From Nemertoderma westbladi (lineage: Eukaryota; Xenacoelomorpha; Nemertodermatida; Nemertodermatidae), in the NCBI GenBank assembly GCA_032718475.1, contig JAUCBJ010004587.1:1-26530 (forward strand): a stretch of 26,530 bases of DNA. The letters run 5' to 3'. Positions 1-8,879 of this stretch are shown here, in pieces (position 1 is the first letter of the stretch; every line of letters starts with the position of its first letter). The notes below the pieces were generated by a model. That model worked only from the letters and a program-made list of their open reading frames with translations. It was not told the origin of the DNA and did no database searches. Both the position numbers and the translations under genes were made by a program.

Positions 1-1650
1 GACTATATGTATGTAGGACTATGTATGTAGGTCTATATGTATGTCGGCCTATATGTATGTAGGACTATATGTATGTAGGTCTATGTATGTAGGCCTATAT
101 GTATGTAGGACTATGTATGTAGGCCTATATGTATGTAGGCCTATGTATGTAGGACTATATGTATGTAGGACTATGTATGTATGCCTATATGTATGTAGGA
201 ATATGTATGTAGGTCTATATGTATGTAGGACTATATATGTAGGTCTATATGTATGTAGGACTATGTATGTAGGTCTATATGTGTGTAGGACTATGTATGT
301 AGGTCTATATGTATGTAGGACTATGTATGTAGGCCTATATGTATGTAGGACTATGTATGTAGGACTATATGTATGTAGGACTATGTATGTAGGTCTATAT
401 GTGTGTAGGACTATGTATGTAGGTCTATATGTATGTAGGACTATGTATGTAGGTCTATATGTATGTAGGACTATGTATGTAGGACTATATGTATGTAGGA
501 CTATGTATGTAGGTCTATATGTATGTAGGACTATGTATGTATGTAGGCCTATATGTATGTAGGACTATGTATGTAGGACTATATGTATGTAGGACTATGT
601 ATGTAGGTCTATATGTATGTAGGACTATGTATGTATGTAGGCCTATATGTATGTAGGACTATGTATGTAGGCCTATATGTATGTAGGTCTATATGTATGT
701 AGGACTATATATGTAGGTCTATATGTATGTAGGACTATGTATGTAGGTCTATATGTGTGTAGGACTATGTATGTAGGTCTATATGTATGTAGGACTATGT
801 ATGTAGGTCTATATGTATGTAGGACTATGTATGTAGGACTATATGTATGTAGGACTATGTATGTAGGTCTATATGTTTGTAGGACTATGTATGTATGCCT
901 ATATGTTTGTAGGACTATGTATGTATGTAGGACTATGTATGTAGGCCTATATGTATGTAGGACTATGTATGTAGGCCTATATGTATGTAGGACTATGTAT
1001 GTAGGCCTATATGTATGTAGGACTATGTATGTAGGACTATGTATGTATGTAGGACTATGTATGTATGCCTATATGTTTGTAGGACTATGTATGTATGTAG
1101 GACTATGTATGTAGGCCTATATGTATGTAGGACTATGTATGTAGGCCTATATGTATGTAGGACTATGCATGTAGGCCTATATGTATGTAGGACTATGTAT
1201 GTAGGACTATGTATGTATGTAGGCCTATATGTATGTAGGACTATGTATGTAGGCCTATATGTATGTAGGACTATGTATGTGTGTAGGCCTATATGTATGT
1301 AGGACTATGTATGTATGCCTATATGTATGTAGGACTATGTATGTATGCCTATATGTATGTAGGAATATGTATGTAGGCCTATATGTATGTAGGAATATGT
1401 ATGTATGTAGGAATATGTATGTAGGCCTATATGTATGTAGGACTATGTATGTAGGCCTATATGTAAGTAGGACTATGTATGTAGGCCTATATGTATGTAG
1501 GACTATGTATGCCTATATGTATGTAGGAATATGTATGTATGTCGGCCTATATGTATGTAGGACTATGTATGTATCCCTATATGTATGTAGGACTATGTAT
1601 GTAGGCCTATATGTATGTAGGACTATGTATGTAGGCCTATATGTAAGTTT
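1..1650. repeat. 30-bp minisatellite array (about 55 units)
   Basis: Nearly the whole stretch is a tandem unit made of two unequal halves, ctatatgtatgtagga (16 bp) and ctatgtatgtaggt (14 bp). The base after AGG varies: AGGTCT forms dominate the first 900 bases and AGGCCT forms the rest. Short length variants with an extra ATGT shift the frame here and there. Because the usual unit is a multiple of three with no stop in one frame, plus-strand frames read as a monotonous MYVGLYVCRT repeat. Reading continues across frame-shifting variants and runs out into unique DNA, so I take this as non-coding. The array starts at or before the window edge. Confidence 0.97.
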
Positions 1651-2070
1651 ATATCAGCTTCGAACTCAAATATTCTTTTTCCCTAAGAGGCTTGTTAATA
1701 AAGTTGTGACATCTTATCTGATAACCTTGAAAGAGGAGGAAAGTAAGACATCCCCCTGCTGAAAACTCCTCTTCTGGCATTATCTTCAGATCCCCTGAAG
1801 CCTAGTTAATTGGCTACTTAGTAGTCCAAGTAGCGTCGCTTCCATTGCCTATTTTCTTATTTAATCAAGGAAGAGATTATCATATTTTAATTGGAGGGTT
1901 CGACTATCTATCTATGTGTGTTAGATTCTGAGATTTCTGTTTTAGAAATGGAACAAAGACAGTTTTATTGTCATCAATTATCATTATTATAATAACACTA
2001 AGACGCCCCAATAACTCGAAGAATACCAGTACTTACAGTACCTATCATTATCAATTGAAGGAAAGAAGCG
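1651..2070. other. AT-rich unique sequence, no gene seen
   Basis: This is the flank of the 30-bp array. I see no convincing open frame, RNA gene or inverted repeat here. Confidence 0.6.
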
Positions 2071-2074
2071 GTTT

Positions 2075-2250
2075 ACACAGGCTGGATTTTCTAACCAAAA
2101 CAATAAACTATATGATTACCATTTGAGGGAGAGAGAGAGGTTACAGATGCAGGATTTTCAGACCAAAACAAAAAACCTCTAGGAAACATTATAAATTCAG
2201 TAGGACCAGATCACTTATGCAGGCTTTTCTAACCAGAACAATAATACTAC
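2075..2250 (+). repeat. Three diverged ~70-bp direct repeats
   Basis: The core ggattttctaaccaaaacaa is seen near 2084-2103. Relatives occur near 2152-2170 (gattttcagaccaaaacaaa) and 2222-2242 (gcttttctaaccagaacaat), at roughly 70-bp spacing. Another close copy of the core, with the same continuation AATAAACGATAT, lies far away at 6695-6723. The motif is therefore dispersed as well as locally tandem. No element boundaries were found. Confidence 0.6.
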
Positions 2251-2486
2251 ACAGTGCCAGACTGCTGTATTCCACATATTTAATATTTCTGGTTGACTGC
2301 TGTATTGTATCATTAACAATGTAATGAATGGAGCAGTTTTTCGACTTTATTGGGGCGACCAAATCGGCTAGCAGATCCAGGTCCCGGGTGACCGAATCTG
2401 AGGAGGTCAGAATCCCCAGTTACATTACTATAGAGCGCTATATACTGACAGATTATTCTTTGCGAAAGGTGAATTGGTAGTTGATT

Positions 2487-2700
2487 GTGGGGCGAGCCAC
2501 GAAGTGAGTGAGCCTTAGCGTAGTGGTACCATTAATCAACCTGTCGTTCTGTCGTTCTGTCGTTCTGTCGTTCTGTCGCGTCCAATTTTAAACGTTAATA
2601 ACTCAGCCAATCTTTGATGAAATCTATCCAAACTTGGTACACATGTTGTTTGGCAAAAGTTTAGAAATTTTCCAAGTAGAATTTCCGTGTGGCCTTCAAG
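2487..2700 (+). mobile_element. GTGGGG-end element, copy A (left end)
   Basis: Starts with gtggggcgagccacgaagt, followed by GAGCCTTAGCG, a run of GTCGTTCT octamers, then AACGTTAATAACTC, GATGAAA, AACTTGGTACACATGT and AAAAGTTTAGAAATT. The same blocks in the same order occur in copy B (18485-18769, opposite orientation) and, more weakly, in copy C (23077-23590). Homology was followed to about 2700. A matching right end (TCGTGCTGCGCGAAGGCCCCAC) lies at 4071-4092, so the element may be either truncated or 1.6 kb long with later insertions. No transposase is visible, so it is a non-autonomous element or relic. Confidence 0.7.
2540..2578 (+). repeat. (CTGTCGTT) octamer microsatellite
   Basis: Four copies of CTGTCGTT plus a variant fifth (CTGTCGCG), sitting inside copy A at the place where copies B and C carry CGTT/GTCGTC runs. 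Confidence 0.9.
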
Positions 2701-3475
2701 AAGCTAAGATAATAGCAGTTAATTAGTTAATTAAGTTGATTACGGTAAAAACACCATTTTCAACCTGCCTGTTAAAGGAAATTAATTGTTTTACAGTATA
2801 AGATTTAAATAATTATACTTAAAAATTATACAGATGTAATCCACATACGCCATTCTATTATAGTTTTTAATTAGTTCAAGTGATTTGCTTTATTAATTGT
2901 GTCTTTAATTGATCTAAAGTAATTAAAACGTCATAAAAAATTGATTCTCATTAAATACTGCTCATTTATTGGCTAACATGCTGGTACGATGGAAGGATGT
3001 GTGTGTAAGGCAGCTAGTTGCTGGGAATGATTATTGGTCAAGTCTCTGCTGGTGTGGAGCTAGCTGGGAGTTGTGGCTGTAGACTAACCAGAGAGAAATT
3101 GTAATAGGCAACCAGTATTGCTATTCCAGCCCAGGCAGCATTCCAACATCCCAACATCCTTCCTGTATTGACTCTACTATAAGTGTTGTATTGCTATCTC
3201 AGGTAAATGACAGATATAATAACATAAATACCATCCATGGCATGGCTGTTGTGTAGGCTTATCTGAAATAGTTTATTCCACAATGTATATGTCTGGTTAT
3301 TTTTTAATTGAATTTTTACAAAGTAGTAAAATTAATGTTCTTAAAAATAATATTATTATTTTATATGTAACCTAGGAAATTAGCTACATTTTTTCGCTGC
3401 AGCTTTAAGAGTGTACATTGATTTAATATTATTTCAATACCCATATTACTACATCGGCATAAGATGCGTTGGCGT
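2701..3475. other. AT-rich sequence, no gene seen
   Basis: Mostly AT-rich, with stretches such as TTAATTAGTTAATTAAG near 2720. The only open frame is short (60 codons, minus strand, 3361-3543), matches nothing I recognise and overlaps low-complexity sequence. I see no supported feature. Confidence 0.5.
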
Positions 3476-3513
3476 TGTATCACACATCTCCACATATCAC
3501 ACATCTCCACATA
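3476..3513 (+). repeat. Short tandem duplication
   Basis: The phrase TATCACACATCTCCACA is present twice in succession near 3478-3511. Confidence 0.8.
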
Positions 3514-3557
3514 GATGTATCGCACAGTTTCGAAACTTCGCATAGTTATAACTGTAT

Positions 3558-3845
3558 AAAGATCGTCAGTCTGCGTTTAGGAAAAATATTTTATGACAAA
3601 ACAGGACAAGCGACGAGCGCAACGAGGCATATAATGAAGACGAGTACCTCGTTGACTAAATTATTATATAAACCACCTGGCTTCACATATTGATCGCATC
3701 CCTAATTATTATTATTATAAATATCGTCAGCCTGCGTTTAAGAAATATATTTAAATACAAAACAGGACGAACGCAAAGAGGCTTATAATGAAAACGAGTA
3801 CTGCGTTTATTATATTCCTATAAACCACCTGGCTTTGCATATTTA
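3558..3845 (+). repeat. Diverged direct duplication (~161-bp period)
   Basis: The order ATCGTCAG-CTGCGTTTA, then ACAAAACAGGAC, then ACGAG, then TATAAACCACCTGGCTT appears once at about 3561-3690 and again at about 3723-3845, with many substitutions and small gaps. It is either a tandem duplication or two copies of one dispersed element. No ends were identified. Confidence 0.65.
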
Positions 3846-3925
3846 ACGTGCGATTGGAAATAAGTTCGTGCTACCCTTCCGTGGGTGGTAGATTTCCCGG
3901 TTATGTATTGGTGGTTGGGAAGGTT

Positions 3926-3947
3926 GGGGGGGGGGGGGGGGGGGGGG
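3926..3947 (+). repeat. G22 homopolymer
   Basis: Uninterrupted run of 22 G. Its exact length is likely to be unreliable in any assembly, and it could adopt a quadruplex. Confidence 0.9.
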
Positions 3948-4070
3948 ATTAAAAGGGGTGAACACGTACTGTCCCCCTTTCTTTGATTGATTGGTGGTGT
4001 GGGTAAATTTCTCAAAACCTGATTTTGTGATACAGTCGCTCAATTTTAATTTGTATCTAATAACTGGGCC

Positions 4071-4092
4071 TCGTGCTGCGCGAAGGCCCCAC
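4071..4092 (+). mobile_element. GTGGGG-family right end
   Basis: tcgtgctgcgcgaaggcccc followed by AC matches the right end of copy C (23570-23590) and the reverse complement of the left end of copy B. Its orientation pairs with the left end at 2487, so it may be the far end of copy A or a solo end fragment. Confidence 0.6.
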
Positions 4093-4345
4093 GAACGTGT
4101 TTAACTTGTGTTAAGCCCCCCTCCCCCTTAATTAAGGTGTTTTTTTTTATAAATGGCGACATTTTTTTTCTTTTTGTATTATGTATGAATGAGTCCATAT
4201 AATGTTAAAAATTTAACAATTCCAAAAAAGTTGCATTTTTTCCAAATTTGCATTGAAATCGCATTGAGGTAACGATTTAGCCAGAGTTAGACATGGATAA
4301 AATAAATATCTTAAATAGTTATCTTGATTTGATACTATGTATTCT
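4093..4345. other. AT-rich spacer
   Basis: I see nothing in this stretch apart from short C, T and A runs. Confidence 0.5.
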
Positions 4346-5231
4346 TGACCCATAATATAGTGTCATTCTCAGATGACAAGGAACGACCCAAAAAAATTTC
4401 TACAAAATCTTTATCATATTGCATGAAATGTTAAACACAACCAGTATAACTCACAGGACCGCGATCACCCCATGAAGCCGAAATATTAAAAAAAAAATTT
4501 TTTTTTAGCCTTTTAAATGTGCCTTTTCAGAAATTGCCTCCTTCGTATCGTGGCCATTCTTCACATTAATCATTAGAAAGCTGCCCATGCAAGGATTCCC
4601 ATTATGTAACAATTTCTGAATTTCGTTCAGAAACAGCAGAGATTTAGGCGTTCAAAGATTGAAAGAATTATCGTTCGCTGTAGGCCATTTATTCTATTTA
4701 ACAAATTCACAATGTTCTGGAACATTTTCTTTTATGTATGAATAGCTACGCAATGGAGATATTGTATAGGCATACCACGCTGTTGCCCACCAACTCATAA
4801 AATAAATAACACATTCTAGAATCATGTGTATTTATTAAATAGAATAAATGCCCTACAGCGAATGATCGTTATTGCAATCTTTGAACGCCTATATCTCAGC
4901 TGTTTCTCAACGAAATTCAGATATTATTACTTATTTCGAATCCTTGTAACGCAAGCTTTCTAATGATATGTACGTATAATGTGAAGAATGGCCAATCTAC
5001 ATAGGATGCGATTTAGCAAAAGATACTTTTGAAAATTCTAGTAAAAAAATTTAAGGCAAATCCTAAGAATCCGGCTTCGTGGTAACCACAACGCAATGGA
5101 GCGGGAATTGAACTAGATGTCTTTCAAATTTCAAGCAATATGATAAAGATTTGTAGAAATGTTTGGGGGAGGGGGGGGGGGGGGGGGGGGGGGAACCGTG
5201 TTATCAGAAAATGACACTATATTACGGGTCA
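4346..5231. repeat. Long imperfect inverted repeat (foldback), 884 bp
   Basis: The left arm (about 4346-4743) is the imperfect reverse complement of the right arm (about 4794-5231), around a core of about 50 bp. Matching landmarks, left then right as reverse complement, are TGACCC-TAATATAGTGTCATT at the outer edge, ATTTCTACAAA-TCTTTATCATATTG, GGCCATTCTTCACATTA, TCATTAGAAAGCT, GGCGTTCAAAGATTG and CATTTATTCTATTTAA near the core. Divergence is clearly visible, and the right arm alone carries a G23 run. No coding sequence is present. It could be a foldback-type or long-TIR non-autonomous transposon, or an old palindromic duplication. No target duplication was recognised. Confidence 0.85.
5171..5193 (+). 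repeat. G23 homopolymer
   Basis: Run of 23 G preceded by GGGGGA. It lies in the right arm of the foldback and has no equivalent in the left arm, where the aligned sequence is AACGACCCAAAAAAATTTC. Confidence 0.9.
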
Positions 5232-5860
5232 TGGTTTATTAAATTATAGTGCGTGGTGCTTCGTGGTACTTATGGGTGTGAGTGGGCGCGGGACTTTATT
5301 GTGTGATTAATTAATTTATTATTCAAATATGTTAATCATTGCTGGCTGGGTCACTTTCTCCTCTTTATCCAGGCTACAAACTTCCCTAGCTAGGGTTGTA
5401 TGTACAATACCGAGGCTCATGGGGCGTCGTTTAACTGCCGCCCTGGCTGTATAATAATAGTTTCTGGGTGAGCATTAAGAAATATAAGTGAATTAACCGA
5501 GTTAGAAGGTTTCATGTAAGTTAAAAATCAATAGAGCAGCATTTTGTGGTGACGAGAGTGTTAAGAAACCTACTGTGGAAACGTGTTTCCATATTTTACT
5601 TAAATGTAAAATGGTTGAATGGCACATAATAAATTGTTCTATGAACTTACTAGTTAAGGGGGACTTTCGATGCAAACAGTCGACATATACAACAGCTGAT
5701 TACTCACTTTGAAAAGTTAAATTAATTTTTTTTTGACCTGAGATTTGGGTAACCTCCCCCCCCCCCCCTTCCTTTTTCCCCTCTGCCCCACTCAACGGCC
5801 TCCCTCGAAATTATCTACTTAATCTAACTCCAGGTGGACTATCATGGTGGTTAACAATAT
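5232..5860. other. Unique spacer with a C13 run
   Basis: No gene recognised. A C13 tract occurs at 5756-5768, inside a pyrimidine-rich stretch to about 5790. Confidence 0.5.
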
Positions 5861-5864
5861 TTAC

Positions 5865-5935
5865 TTTAGGAATCCGAGTGGAAGGGTTTACAGTATAATA
5901 ATAGGTCGAGGGTTCGAAACCCGCCGCAGGATCAG
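5865..5935 (+). promoter_or_regulatory. tRNA-like pol III boxes (SINE-like head), plus strand
   Basis: tccgagtggaaggg at about 5873-5886 resembles an A box of the Leu/Ser tRNA type. gggttcgaaaccc at 5910-5922 resembles a B box, with a small stem formed by GGGTTTCGAACCC pairing. The A-to-B spacing of about 35 bases fits a tRNA-derived promoter. No acceptor stem could be closed, so this is not a functional tRNA gene. It is more probably the head of a short interspersed element or a tRNA relic. Confidence 0.4.
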
Positions 5936-6039
5936 GGATGCGTTCATATTGCAGGACCACATGGACGCTTTAAAGTTTCCTCCCAGGGCGACTCTCTCTG
6001 CCTTACTATTATAACTTTTTGTTGGGCCCAGCTTTTGCA

Positions 6040-6160
6040 AAGTCAGCAATGACGTCCAGGTGGGATCGAACTGGTGACCTCCGGATTTGAAGATTTCACC
6101 CATCTGTCAATACCATCATATGCTGTCACCGTGCTCAACCCTACCGCACTTGGCCGTCTT
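6040..6160 (-). promoter_or_regulatory. tRNA-like pol III boxes (SINE-like head), minus strand
   Basis: On the minus strand, GGCCAAGTGCGGTAGGG (plus 6139-6155) resembles an A box and CCAGTTCGATCCCACC (about 6058-6073) a B box. The two are about 85 bases apart, longer than in a normal tRNA, which would need an inserted segment. This head faces the plus-strand head at 5865-5935. I read it as a tRNA-derived repeat rather than an active tRNA gene. Confidence 0.4.
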
Positions 6161-6555
6161 CCTTACATCTTAACTGGTAGCTAAATGAATACTGCTGGAC
6201 TTTCCTATGTGGAGTTTAGATATTGAAGTAGTCAGACTTTGTGCGTAATCCCAAGCTAAATATCCCTATGAACTTAAATATCTCAAGGTCGCTGCCAGCG
6301 CAGACTGGGGGAAATTCTAAGTGCAGTTGATATTTACAAGGTTTCTGTTAAATCCCGACTTGAGGAGATTTATACATTAATTACTAAATCGCTTTGATTT
6401 GAACGGAAATTACACCCACCATTGCGATTGTAAAACGTAATTACATTGAATTGAAAGGGTTTCAGTATATTTGTAGCGTCTGTCTGTAAGATACAACATT
6501 AGAGTTAAGCAATTTACAGGTAAAAATTTATTTTTTTTTCTTTACTTTCATTACT
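6161..6555. other. Unique spacer
   Basis: I see no gene or repeat structure that I can support in this stretch. Confidence 0.5.
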
Positions 6556-6558
6556 TTC

Positions 6559-6922
6559 TGTACCGGTGTAACAGGCTGAGATAACTCCCCACCAAACATG
6601 ACTCCCCTGTCTTCTCAACCTATAGGCTAAGAACACGCCCCATTTTTCTCCCTAGGTTTCTTTAATCAACGGAAAGGAGCAGGCGACAGTGGCGAGCTTT
6701 TCTAACCAAAACAATAAACGATATCTCAATAACATAGGTTACTGTTTTATTTTTGCAATATACGAAAATATCACAGGTGCGGATATGAATTTAACTCAAT
6801 TAGGGGAGTCATCTCAGACTAAGGGGAGTAATCTCAGCCTAAGGGGAGTGTTCTCAGTCTAGGCTGAGATAACTGGGGAGTCATCTCAAAAAGGTGTTAT
6901 CTCAGCCTTGTACACCGGTACA
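6559..6922. mobile_element. Short TIR element (MITE-like), 364 bp
   Basis: The left end (6559-6588: TGTACCGGTGTAACAGGC, then TGAGATAACTCC) and the right end (6893-6922) are near-perfect inverted repeats of about 28-30 bp. If the terminal TG/CA pair lies outside, the ends read TA-CCGGTGTA, which would fit a TA target duplication as used by Tc1/mariner-type enzymes; this is inference. The interior has no coding sequence. Its right half contains a tandem GGGGAGT-ATCTCAG motif related to the end sequence. This is a non-autonomous element that would depend on a transposase encoded elsewhere. Confidence 0.8.
6798..6888 (+). repeat. 20-bp iterons of the TIR core motif
   Basis: Three consecutive 20-bp units of the type taaggggagtaatctcagcc are followed by an inverted TAGGCTGAGATAAC and another TGGGGAGTCATCTCA. 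The shared core GGGGAGT(N)ATCTCAG is the same sequence found inverted in the element's left end (GGCTGAGATAACTCCCC). Confidence 0.85.
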
Positions 6923-7200
6923 TCGATACGGTAATTATCTGTACTTTTGCGAGAATACCATTTGTTAGAGAAGCGAACGATATTTCAAAACTAATATAAT
7001 GAAATATAAATTTTCAGTAATGGAGTTTAAATGTTTTACATTTTTTCAATTCAATATTTACATAGACTATTTGTGGCTTTTGCGTACCAAAGATAAATTA
7101 CATAAATTTTTACTTCCAAGGACCAATATTATTATTTTCTTATCGAACCAGAGATTTTTAAAGAGGATAACCATATATTATATACTACTTATCCAACCAC
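6923..7200. other. AT-rich spacer
   Basis: A 75-codon plus-strand frame (6999-7226) is rich in I, F, Y and L, as chance frames in AT-rich DNA are, and ends inside the first palindrome. I do not consider it a gene. Confidence 0.5.
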
Positions 7201-7202
7201 CA

Positions 7203-7607
7203 AAGGCGGCACACTGCCGCCTTTAACCATTTCCAAAATTTTACTTCCTTCACCTTTGAACTCCATGGGCGGCACACTGCCGTCTTCGTAACATATTATT
7301 GGTTAAATTTAAATTTAATTTCATAAATTATTTAATTTTAAGTACCCTCAAACTAGGAATCCCTTTAAGCAATATTAAAAAATCTTCGAATATGAACTCT
7401 ATTTTTCCGTCCCAATAGATTTAACAAAGTTATGAGAGGTTTTAAATAAAGGCGGCACTCTGCCGCACTGGGGGTCAGAATAATATATGTAAAGGCGGCA
7501 CTCTGCCGCCGCCTTGGGGGTCAGAATAATATATGTAAAGGCGGTACTCTGCCGCCGCCTTGGGGGTTAAGTTCTAATTATAAAAAGGCGGCACAATGCC
7601 GCCTTAA
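7203..7607. repeat. Cluster of six GGCGGCAC palindromes
   Basis: The palindrome AAAGGCGGCAC-N-TGCCGCCTTT or a close variant begins at 7205, 7268, 7451, 7494, 7540 and 7587 in otherwise AT-rich DNA. The copies at 7451, 7494 and 7540 are also part of direct repeats (43 and 46 bp apart) that include GGGGGTCAGAATAATATATGTA. The first and last palindromes are the cleanest and could bound a single element of about 405 bp. Each copy can form a GC-rich hairpin with a stem of 7-10 bp. No protein is encoded. Confidence 0.85.
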
Positions 7608-8000
7608 TGAGCATGGTCCTGAATTATTTAGAATGTAAATTTTTTAAGTGCTGGTATACGCCAAGGGTTAATCTACTACAGCAGTACATAATTATCATAA
7701 CCCGTCTTAAATATCTATATGATTTAACACATATTCGGTATACAACAAATATTGTCCTGTTTTTATATTATATTAATATTTTACATTTTGCAGATTAAGT
7801 TTGACACTTTATTGTCGTATGAAGCTTCATAAATTTCCAATGGACACACAAAATTGCCTCATGCAATTAGAAAGTTGTAAGTATTATTGCCGCTTGTAAT
7901 TTGTTACTATTATTGTATTTATGTCGAAAATGATTTATTTACACGATCCACTTCTTAGGACTTTGATTTCTGCTAATTAGTTGAGCTTCTCTATTTGTAC
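7608..8000. other. AT-rich spacer
   Basis: A 63-codon plus-strand frame (7607-7798) is AT-driven and unrecognised. I see no supported feature. Confidence 0.5.
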
Positions 8001-8003
8001 ACA

Positions 8004-8020
8004 CCCCCCCCCCCCCCCCC
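8004..8020 (+). repeat. C17 homopolymer
   Basis: Run of 17 C, followed by ATCCCATGGGGG. Confidence 0.9.
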
Positions 8021-8159
8021 ATCCCATGGGGGTTGCAATGAGGCATATATGTGGGGTACTGGTTTGACCTAGGATCGCACAATGTCCATAACAAAGGAAA
8101 TGCATTAATGATGGATTGTATATCCCGGATGTTCCATTTACATATTAATTCCATGTTAA

Positions 8160-8700
8160 ATTAAAATTTATACTAATAATATTTAAATTTTCATTGCCAT
8201 CAGAAGCTTTTGTATATGACTCTGTCTGTGATGGTGGTGTGATGTATATAAAAAAAAACCAACAAATAAAATTTTACATTTTTATCATATTAATTACAAT
8301 TAATAATTACAATTTTTGCTTAATTAAATATAATGTTCTTTGTTTTTAATATTTTCATATGAAGTGCGCAGTGTTTTTTATTTTTTTTTGGTTTTTATAT
8401 TGTTGCCAACATCGAAGTTTTTGCCGTTTCGTTTTTAACATAATAATTTTTAATCATAACGTGCCAACTAATTATTCTATGTTTATTTTTTATTATTGTC
8501 AGATAGAGATAATAATCAGTAATTTAGAACACTAAACTGTCTTTCATTCAAACAAAATTCTAACTAAAGACGGGTGGTGAATGCCCGACCATGCTGCCAT
8601 GACCATGGAAATAATTTTAAATATAATTATATATCAAATATTTTGAAAGGCTTCCAAGTTAATCCCCAAAACAATTATTTCATTACATATAGTAAATAAC
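8160..8700. other. AT-rich spacer
   Basis: Strongly AT-rich, with short A and T runs. I see nothing else. Confidence 0.5.
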
Positions 8701-8745
8701 ATTGCATGTTCTTCTTCCTCTCATAATGAAATATATCTATTGCAG

Positions 8746-8838
8746 TAACATTTCACAACCAAAATGTTTCAGTGTGAAAAGTGTACCACACGCCCACCAA
8801 AACAGCCGCAAACGTATAGCCAACAAAGTGATCAAAAG
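8746..8838 (+). CDS. Weak candidate exon with Cys-x2-Cys start
   Basis: A plausible splice acceptor (pyrimidine-rich CTTCTTCCTCTC at about 8710, then TCTATTGCAG ending at 8745) precedes an ATG at 8764. The frame reads MFQCEKCTTRPPKQPQTYSQ and on to a TGA at 8872-8874. A possible donor, AAG|GTTATA, lies at 8838/8839. The composition (Cys-x2-Cys, Pro, Gln) differs from the I/F/Y/N-rich chance frames around it. I do not recognise the family. With only about 25 codons and no partner exon found, this may well be chance. Confidence 0.2.
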
Positions 8839-8879
8839 GTTATATATGTTGGGTTCATGACGAGTGAAAATTGATCGTG

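Noticed and set aside
41-1762. MYVGLYVCRT repeat frames
   Set aside because: Direct translation of the 30-bp minisatellite. The last frame runs straight into unrelated unique DNA.
3818-4043. Overlapping minus-strand frames with a poly-proline run
   Set aside because: The proline run is the G22 tract read in reverse. Two overlapping frames are open, and there is no other evidence.
5900-5935. Canonical tRNA gene around the GGTTCGAAACC motif
   Set aside because: No matching acceptor or anticodon stem could be formed, so only tRNA-like promoter boxes are claimed.
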